From FEN-1219 sp963744305 (GTDB lineage: Bacteria > Pseudomonadota > Gammaproteobacteria > Steroidobacterales > Rariloculaceae): a stretch of DNA of 64,000 nucleotides. The notes under the pieces are model-generated. The model was given only the letters and a program-made list of their open reading frames with translations. It made no database searches and was not told the origin of the DNA. Both the position numbers and the translations under genes were made by a program. Where the stretch lies: assembly GCA_963744305.1 (NCBI GenBank), contig CAVUTF010000009.1, forward strand, positions 62,001-126,000, in the 5' to 3' direction. Below are positions 56,684 to 64,000 of this stretch, piece after piece; the first letter of the stretch is position 1; the number at the start of each line of letters is the position of its first letter.

Positions 56684-57838
56684 ATGAGACGCAGCGACGA
56701 GAAGATCCTCACGACGCACGTAGGCGCACTGCCCGGCCCCGTCGAAGCATGGACCGGCACCGCGACCGACGCCGCGTTACGGACCGCCGTGCGCGACGTC
56801 ATCGCCGCGCAGCAGCGCGCCGGAATCGACATCCTGAACGAAGGCGAGCTCACCAAGGGCGGCAACTGGGTCGGATTCATCAACTCGCGCTTGTCGGGCT
56901 TTACGGCGGGCGCGGCAGGAACGACGTTCAAGGTGCTCACAGAAAGCGCGGACTGGATAGAGTTCGCCGATTTCTACAAGGCCGCGCTCGAAGGCGGCAC
57001 GCTGTTCGAGCAGACGCGTTCCGCGCCGAATCAAACCGACAATCGCCGTTACGACTGGGTATGTACCGCGCCCGTCGAATATACGGGACTCGACGCGCTG
57101 CAACGCGAGATCGAGCTCTTGCGCACTACCCTCGGCTCGACACCGCCCGGCGACGCATTTCTGACGTCGGTGGCGCCCGCAAGCGTCGAAGTCGGCCGCG
57201 AAAACCGGTTCTACGAGACGCAAGAAGAATTCGTATTCGCGCTGGCGGAAGCCCTGCGAGTCGAGTACGAGGCGATCGCGAAAGCGGGCTTTCTCCTGCA
57301 AGTCGACGACGCGTGGCTCGCGGCGCTCTGGGACCGCATCGGCGTCAAGATGGGCCTGCCGGCATATCGCCGTTACTGCGCGATGCGCATCGAAGCGCTG
57401 AACCACGCGTTGCGCAACGTGCCGGCGGAGCAGGTCCGCTATCACCTTTGCTGGGGAAGCTGGCACGGGCCGCATGCCCACGACATCCCGCTGCGCGACA
57501 TGGTCGATCTGCTGTTGTCCGTGAACGCGCAAACGTACTTGATCGAGGCGGCGAACGCGCGGCACGAGCACGAGTACGTCGTGTGGGAAGACGTAGCGCT
57601 GCCCGACGGCAAGATCCTCGCGCCGGGCGTCGTCTCGCACTCGACGGCGCTGATCGAGCACCCGGAGCTCGTCTCGCAGCGGATCAGGCGGTTCGCTAAC
57701 ATCGTCGGCCGCGAGAACGTGATTGCCTCGACGGACTGCGGCTTGGGGCTGCGCTGCCATCCGCAAGTCGCTTGGGCAAAGCTCAAGGCGCTTGCCGACG
57801 GTGCCGCGCTCGCAACCAGAACGCTCGGAATGGGCTAG
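56684..57838 (+). CDS. MetE-like cobalamin-independent methionine synthase C-terminal-domain protein
   Basis: 384 residues from ATG 56684. Corresponds to the C-terminal barrel of MetE only. Seen: LTTHVGALPGP, AAQQRAGIDILNEGELTKGG, YHLCWGSWHGPHAHDIPLRD with the zinc His and Cys, YLIEAANARHEHEYVVWED and ASTDCGLGLR with the second Cys. Without the N-terminal folate domain, such proteins act on other methyl donors or are epoxyalkane-CoM-transferase-like. It precedes the second molybdenum hydroxylase by 18 bp on the same strand, which suggests a shared pathway. A decayed relative lies at 29748-29866. Confidence 0.84.
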   Translation: MRRSDEKILTTHVGALPGPVEAWTGTATDAALRTAVRDVIAAQQRAGIDILNEGELTKGGNWVGFINSRLSGFTAGAAGTTFKVLTESADWIEFADFYKAALEGGTLFEQTRSAPNQTDNRRYDWVCTAPVEYTGLDALQREIELLRTTLGSTPPGDAFLTSVAPASVEVGRENRFYETQEEFVFALAEALRVEYEAIAKAGFLLQVDDAWLAALWDRIGVKMGLPAYRRYCAMRIEALNHALRNVPAEQVRYHLCWGSWHGPHAHDIPLRDMVDLLLSVNAQTYLIEAANARHEHEYVVWEDVALPDGKILAPGVVSHSTALIEHPELVSQRIRRFANIVGRENVIASTDCGLGLRCHPQVAWAKLKALADGAALATRTLGMG

Positions 57839-57856
57839 AAGCACGAGGAGTTTCAG

Positions 57857-58318
57857 ATGACTGTTTCTTTCACGCTGAACGGCACTGCCGTCGAGCACGA
57901 CGGCGATGCGGCCATGCCGCTCTTGTGGTTCGTACGCGAGCGGCAAGGACTCACGGGATCGAAGTTCGGCTGCGGTGTCGCGATGTGCGGAGCGTGCACG
58001 ATGCATCTCGACGGCACGCCGATCCGCACCTGCGTGACACCCGTCAGCGCCGTCGCAGGGAAGTCGGTGACGACGATCGAAGGGCTCGCGAGCCGTGCGG
58101 GTCGTGCCGTACAGCAAGCCTGGCGCGACCTCGACGTCGTGCAATGCGGCTACTGCCAGTCCGGACAAATCATGTCGGCGACCGCGCTGCTCGAGCAAAA
58201 ACCTGCACCCTCGGATGCCGATATCGACGCGGCAATGCAGGGCAATCTCTGCCGCTGCGCAACGTATCAACGCATCCGCGCCGCGATTCATCTCGCAGCC
58301 ACGCGCCTCGCGGGCTGA
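57857..58318 (+). CDS. (2Fe-2S)-binding subunit of a molybdenum hydroxylase (IorA-like)
   Basis: 153 residues, AGGAG upstream. Cysteines lie in GSKFGCGVAMCGACTMHLDG, PIRTCVTPVS, VVQCGYCQSGQIMSATAL and GNLCRCATYQRIRAAIH. Domain layout is like isoquinoline 1-oxidoreductase IorA, a two-subunit enzyme without FAD. The next gene is the IorB-like subunit, 17 bp downstream. Confidence 0.9.
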   Translation: MTVSFTLNGTAVEHDGDAAMPLLWFVRERQGLTGSKFGCGVAMCGACTMHLDGTPIRTCVTPVSAVAGKSVTTIEGLASRAGRAVQQAWRDLDVVQCGYCQSGQIMSATALLEQKPAPSDADIDAAMQGNLCRCATYQRIRAAIHLAATRLAG

Positions 58319-58335
58319 AGCTCGAGGAACTAGCC

Positions 58336-60529
58336 ATGACGATTTCCAGCTTTGCTTTCGCTCACGGCGCTATGACGAACCGCCGCACGTTCTTGAAGGT
58401 CACGACGCTTGCGGGCGCCGGCTTCATCGTCGGTTGCGGTGACTCGAGCAGCGTGGAGCCGCCCGCGGCCGCGGCATCGCCAACGCCCGCCGAGCCCGTC
58501 GCGATGAACGCGTTCGTGAAGATCGGCGCGGACAACAAGGTCACCGTCATCATCAAGCATCTCGACAAAGGCCAAGGCGTCACGACCGGGCTCTCGACGC
58601 TCGTCGCCGAGGAGCTCGATGCCGTCGTGGACGCAGATCGCATGGGAATTTGCGCCCGCCGACACTGCGCGGTATGCGAACCTTGCGCTCGGCCTGCAAG
58701 GCACGGGCGGCTCGAGCTCGATCTCGAACTCGTGGATGCAGTATCGCCAGGCGGCCGCCGCCGCCCGCGCGATGCTCGTGCAAGCCGCGGCCGAGCGTTG
58801 GGACGTGGCGCCGGGCTCGATCACTGTTGCAGACGGCGTGCTGCGCGAGCCGGGCGGCCGCTCAGCGACCTTCGGCGAGCTCGCGGCCGCGGCCGGCGGG
58901 TTGCAGCCCCCCGCCGAGCCGACGCTGAAAGATCCGCGCGACTTCAAGCTCATCGGCAAGCACGTGCCGCGCCTCGACAGCGTGGCGAAGACGAACGGTA
59001 CTGCGATCTACACGATCGACATGACGCGGCCCGGAATGTTGACGGCGGTAGTCGCGCATCCGCCGAAGTTCGGCGCGACGGTCGCGTCATTCGACGCAAG
59101 CAAGGCGCGCGCCGTACCGGGTGTCGTCGACGTCGTCGAGATCCCGACCGGCGTGGCGGTGCTCGCCGACGGCTACTGGAGTGCGTTGAAAGGCCGCGAG
59201 GCGCTGACCGTCGCTTGGGACGAGAGCGGCGCCGAGCAGCGCGGCACGACGGAGCTGCTCGCGCAGTACAAGACGCTCGCGGGCACACCCGGCTTGGTGG
59301 CTCGGAACGATGGCGACGCGGCGGGCGCGTTGGCTTCCGCAGCGAAACGGGTCGATGCGGATTTCGAGTTCCCGTATCTCGCGCACGCGAGCATGGAGCC
59401 GATGAACTGCATCGTCGAGCTGCGACCCGGCGAGTGCGAGATCTGGACCGGCGCGCAATTTCAAACCTTCGATCAGATGACCGCGGCGCAAATCGCGGGC
59501 GTCACCCCGGAGCAAGTCAAGATCAACACGCTGTTCGCGGGCGGCAGCTTCGGCCGCCGCGCGGTGCCCGACAGCGACTACATCGCGGAAGCCGTCACCA
59601 TCGCGAAAGCGATCGACGGGCGCGCACCGGTCAAGCTGCAATGGTCTCGCGAGGACGACCTGCGCGCCGGGAAGTACCGGCCGATGCATTTCCACCGCCT
59701 GAGCGGTGGTGTCAATGCGGGCGACATCGCCGCGTGGCAGCAACGCATCGTGGGCCAGTCGATCGTAAAAGGTACCCCGCTCGAGCAGTTCCTCATCCGC
59801 GACGGCATCGACGGCAGCTCCGTCGAGGGTGCGAGCACGTTGCCCTACGCGATCCCGAATCTCCGCGTCGAAGCGCATCATCCCGACGTCGGTGTGTCGG
59901 TGCTCTGGTGGCGCTCGGTCGGCCATACGCACACGGCGTTCGCGACCGAGGTGTTCTTCGACGAGCTCGCGGCGGCTGCCGGCAAGGATCCGGTCGAGCT
60001 GCGACGTGCGCTGCTCAAAGACCATCCGCGCCACTTGGGCGTGCTCGAGCTTGCGGCCGAGAAGGCCGGCTGGGGCACGCCGCTGCCGGCCGGGCGCGGC
60101 CGCGGCGTCGCGGTGCACGAGTCCTTCGGCAGCTTCGTCGCGGAGGTGGCCGAGGTCACCGTGCGCGACGACGGTGGTTTCTCGGTCGACCGCGTCGTGT
60201 GCGCCGTCGACTGCGGCATCGCCGTGAACCCCGACGTCGTCCGCGCGCAGATGGAGGGCGGCATCGGCTACGGCTTGAGCGCGGCGCTTCGCGAGCAGAT
60301 CACGCTCGCGGGCGGCGCCGTGCAGCAATCGAACTTCACCGACTACCTGCCGCTGCGGATCGGCGACATGCCGAACGTCGAGGTGCACATCGTCGCGTCG
60401 ACGGCGCCGCCGAGCGGCGTCGGCGAGCCCGGGCTGCCGCCGCTCGCCCCCGCCGTCGCGAACGCGATTCGCGCGGTGACCGGCAAGCCGATCCATCGGT
60501 TGCCGATCGGGGACCGCGTGCCGGTGTAG
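58336..60529 (+). CDS. Tat-exported molybdopterin-binding subunit, IorB-like (frameshifted)
   Basis: About 731 residues from ATG 58336. Tat signal TNRRTFLKVTTLAGAGFIVG followed by Cys, so a lipoprotein. One break near 58628 joins VAEELDAV to SWTQIAWEFAPADTARYANL. Mo-hydroxylase parts: LIGKHVPRLDSVAKTNGTAI, DVVEIPTGVAVLADGYWSAL, FAGGSFGRRAVPDSDYIAEA, WSREDDLRAGKYRPMHFHRL, CAVDCGIAVNPDVVRAQMEG and the catalytic Glu in GVGEPGLPPLAPAVANAIRA. IorAB-type enzymes hydroxylate N-heterocycles or aldehydes and use a c-type cytochrome as acceptor. Placement beyond the inner membrane fits that. Confidence 0.86.
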
Positions 60530-60599
60530 GCCACGGAACCGTTGCGGCGCCAGGAATTGCTTCTAGCTCAGCTGCGAACTGAAACAAAGTTAAAGGAAC

Positions 60600-60621
60600 T
60601 TCTAGGACCCCTCCGCGGAGG
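60600..60621 (-). repeat. Short dispersed repeat, copy 2
   Basis: TTCTAGGACCCCTCCGCGG starts at 60600. It includes the 12-bp palindrome CCTCCGCGGAGG. It lies 64 bp after the minus-strand stop at 60685, in the same orientation relative to that gene as the other copies. Confidence 0.6.
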
Positions 60622-60684
60622 TGCTCGTGCGCCCGATGGCTTCGTCAGCGTTCCCCTCGTGGGCTCGTTCACAGGCGGGATGGG

Positions 60685-61732
60685 TCACTGACCAGGCGCG
60701 ACGCGCTCGCCGCAATTGAAAGGCAACACCTGTTCGCCCGGCCGCCAGACCCACCAACGCTTCAGCTCAGCGGGAGCCGTCAGTGAGTCGGGGTCGATTA
60801 TCGTGAAGGCATAGTCCAGGCGGCCGCCGTCGCCCGCGAGTGTGAACCGCTCCACGAATCGGGCAGAAGGGCCGAGTGGCACTCCTCGGGCATTGAGATA
60901 CGTTGCACTGACTCGGCTCGTCTCGACGACGAGCGTCTTACCTTCCCAGCGACCAGTCGAATAGCCGAGCAGCGTTTTCGGCTGCGCTTCTGGGTTCCCA
61001 CGCTGGCTCATATGAATGGTGCGAACCGAAGTCGTACTTCCCGTGCGAAGCAGGATCGTATCCCTCTGTCGATCAGTTCCATCGGTGGCGGTTGGAGCAT
61101 GACGATCGGCATGCCCTTCGGCGTGCATCCCTGCGTCGCCGTGTCGTTGACCGGATCGAATTCGGCAACAGCCTTCTGCTGCGGCTTCCGTCAGCGACAA
61201 CGGCGCCGTCAATGCCGCTACATAGGAATCGCGATCACTCAAGTCGGTCGACCACACGCGAAATAGTGTGTCCGTGTCGCTCGCGACACCGCCTCGAAAG
61301 AACTGCGCTGATTCCTCGGAGCCGATGCCGAGCGCGGTGCTCGCCCATCGGGGCGTCGAGTAACGCCACAACACCACTTCTTGCCCGTCCGGCGCCAATA
61401 GGTTGGTCGCGTAGATTCGATTGCCCGCGCGCTTCGATGGCCAACCCGCGAACTTCACGTTGTGGCCGACGGCGAGGATCTCGAGCGGAACCTGCAGCCG
61501 GCGCAAGGTGTTGAGACTCGTGCTCTCGATCTCCCACGTGACGAGCTGATTGTCAGCATCCCTAGCTTCGACGGAAAAACGCACGTGCGGATTTTGCCAA
61601 GCAACGTCGACCAGCTTGCCCTCGAATTCTATGGTCCGCTGATCGTCGTACTCGGAGTACGAGTGATGCGCCGAACGGTCTGCAAGAAATGGCAGTGCCG
61701 ATGACGACGGCCAGGAAGAACGTTCGCGCCAT
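60685..61732 (-). CDS. Exported DUF6152 / WEGD-family fusion protein (frameshifted)
   Basis: About 348 residues. The start is ATG 61732 with AAGGGG upstream. Signal MARTFFLAVVIGTA is followed, after a break near 61685, by the DUF6152 start HHSYSEYDDQRTIEFEG and DVAWQNPHVRFSVEARDADN. Then QVPLEILAVGHNVKFAGWPS, a compensating break pair around 61180-61060 (AVAEFDPVNDTATQGCTPKG), the hallmark LGYSTGRWEGKTLVVETSRV and RFVERFTLAGDGGRLDYAFT, ending FNCGERVAPGQ. Same fusion as 46341-47318. Function unknown. Confidence 0.74.
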
Positions 61733-61953
61733 ACAGTGCCCCTTGAGTTTCATGACCGGCCTGCTGGCTTGGTCACGATCTACGACGAGCATGCGGACCA
61801 ATAATCGCCCAAACTCCGTTGCGGCGACCACCAAGATACCGAACCCTTTTGGCGCCGCCGAGAGGAACGTCGCCCGGACCTAGCGTAATGGAGTGCACTC
61901 GGTCGCGCGAGGCGAGACGGCACCTTCTCCGAAGCTGAACGGATTAATGAGGT

Positions 61954-61975
61954 TTCTAGGAGCCCTCCGCGGAAG
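61954..61975 (-). repeat. Short dispersed repeat, copy 3
   Basis: TTCTAGGAGCCCTCCGCGG starts at 61954, one mismatch from copy 2. It lies 29 bp after the serA stop codon (62004, minus strand). Confidence 0.6.
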
Positions 61976-62003
61976 CGCGGTTGGAAGGCCGCCGACGTCG
62001 GGT

Positions 62004-63578
<1,575 letters not shown>

Positions 63579-63581
63579 GGA

Positions 63582-63600
63582 TTCTACGACCCCTCCGCGG
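63582..63600 (-). repeat. Short dispersed repeat, copy 4
   Basis: TTCTACGACCCCTCCGCGG, one mismatch from copy 2. It overlaps the C-terminal codons and stop of the MFS gene, so here the repeat encodes the last residues (AEGS). Confidence 0.55.
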
Positions 63601-64000
63601 GCGCGCGGTCCGCTGACAAGCCGGCGGGCTTCGCTGCGGTTTGCTGTCGCGACATGAACGGTCGCAGCGACAGCATCGCGACGGCGGAAATCAGCGCCGG
63701 GACGGCGGCAGCGAGAAACAGCTGCTCCGTCGTCCACCGCACGCGCATGAACTCCGCAAGCACGGGACCGATGACCGACCCGAATCGCCCGACTCCGGAT
63801 GCGGCGCCGACGCCCGACGCGCGCAAGTCCGTCGGATAGTAGCTCGCAGCCAATGCGTTCAACGCCGCCTGACCGCCGAGAATTCCGAAACCCGCAACGA
63901 ACACGACGGAGAACAGCATCGCCACCGCGAGCGGTTGACCGATCGCGGCGATGCAAAGGCACGCAGCCAGAAAACCCGCCGTCAGCACGCGGAAGAAGCC
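63584..64000 (-). CDS. MFS transporter, C-terminal part (5' end outside window)
   Basis: The frame enters from the right edge and covers about 138 residues. It contains helices of the second half (VLTAGFLAACLCIAAIGQPL, VAMLFSVVFVAGFGILGGQA), the AAHS-type motif SYYPTDLRASGVGAASGVGR, FGSVIGPVLAEFMRV and a last helix FLAAAVPALISAVAMLSLRP. It resembles AAHS aromatic-acid transporters, like the one at 16735. Immediately upstream of serA on the same strand. Confidence 0.85.
   Translation of the reverse strand, partial: GFFRVLTAGFLAACLCIAAIGQPLAVAMLFSVVFVAGFGILGGQAALNALAASYYPTDLRASGVGAASGVGRFGSVIGPVLAEFMRVRWTTEQLFLAAAVPALISAVAMLSLRPFMSRQQTAAKPAGLSADRAPAEGS

Noticed and set aside
57772..60582. A 936-codon open frame on the plus strand
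   Set aside because: It runs out of frame through the IorA/IorB-like genes, is extremely Arg-rich and shows no domain; it is a high-GC shadow frame.

Overview
This is 64 kb of GC-rich DNA in which almost every base is coding. The gene set suggests an aerobic, heterotrophic member of the Pseudomonadota, probably an environmental gammaproteobacterium. Pointers are the adjacent ppsA-ppsR pair, AAHS-type transporters, Tat-exported oxidoreductases, DUF6152 proteins and a large family of exported proteins of unknown function. The taxonomic placement is inference. There are no rRNA, tRNA, CRISPR, phage or intact insertion-sequence features.

About one third of the genes are broken by single-base frameshifts although conserved motifs continue on both sides, often with compensating pairs. 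Several sit at G/C runs (24725-24727, 25200-25203, 1490-1492). I read most of them as indel errors in the assembly, so such genes are given as one CDS spanning the breaks.

Layout. 1-9500: a YtrA-type regulator with its own operator, a broken aminotransferase, a cardiolipin synthase/endonuclease pair, then exported proteins (Tat intradiol dioxygenase, cupin, NIPSNAP, and members of the unknown exported family). 9.5-13.7 kb: a coiled-coil protein, a c-haem/beta-propeller protein and a membrane-anchored SGNH hydrolase. 13.7-20.5 kb: a divergent catabolic locus around a MarR regulator, with MFS, FAH hydrolase, dipeptidase and FkbM methyltransferase on one side and MarR, CmcJ-like enzyme and SDR on the other. 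20.5-26.2 kb: a c-haem PQQ-type dehydrogenase, ppsA, ppsR and a PNPOx-like protein. 26.3-29.7 kb: two divergent c-di-GMP-I riboswitches, each leading an exported protein, one being an Ig/FN3 lipoprotein. 31.1-37.4 kb: a tightly coupled molybdenum-hydroxylase operon in the order S-L-M-D-E-G. 37.5-45.1 kb: an XRE regulator and a convergent eight-gene minus-strand operon (acyl-CoA dehydrogenase, two CaiB CoA-transferases, MaoC hydratase, 2OG-Fe oxygenase, Rieske ferredoxin, GntR regulator, CmcJ-like enzyme). 45.2-61.7 kb: more exported proteins, SDR/bicupin, amidohydrolase, alpha/beta hydrolase, sulfatase, methyltransferases, a MetE-like protein and a second molybdenum hydroxylase. 61.9-64 kb: serA and the end of an MFS transporter.

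The genes look like several small, separately regulated catabolic modules (MarR, GntR, XRE) for organic acids, esters and aromatic or heterocyclic compounds, set among secreted proteins. The most distinctive feature is the back-to-back c-di-GMP riboswitch pair. Also notable are a 28-bp MarR-type operator that recurs near a distant membrane-protein gene and a short repeat placed just after stop codons.
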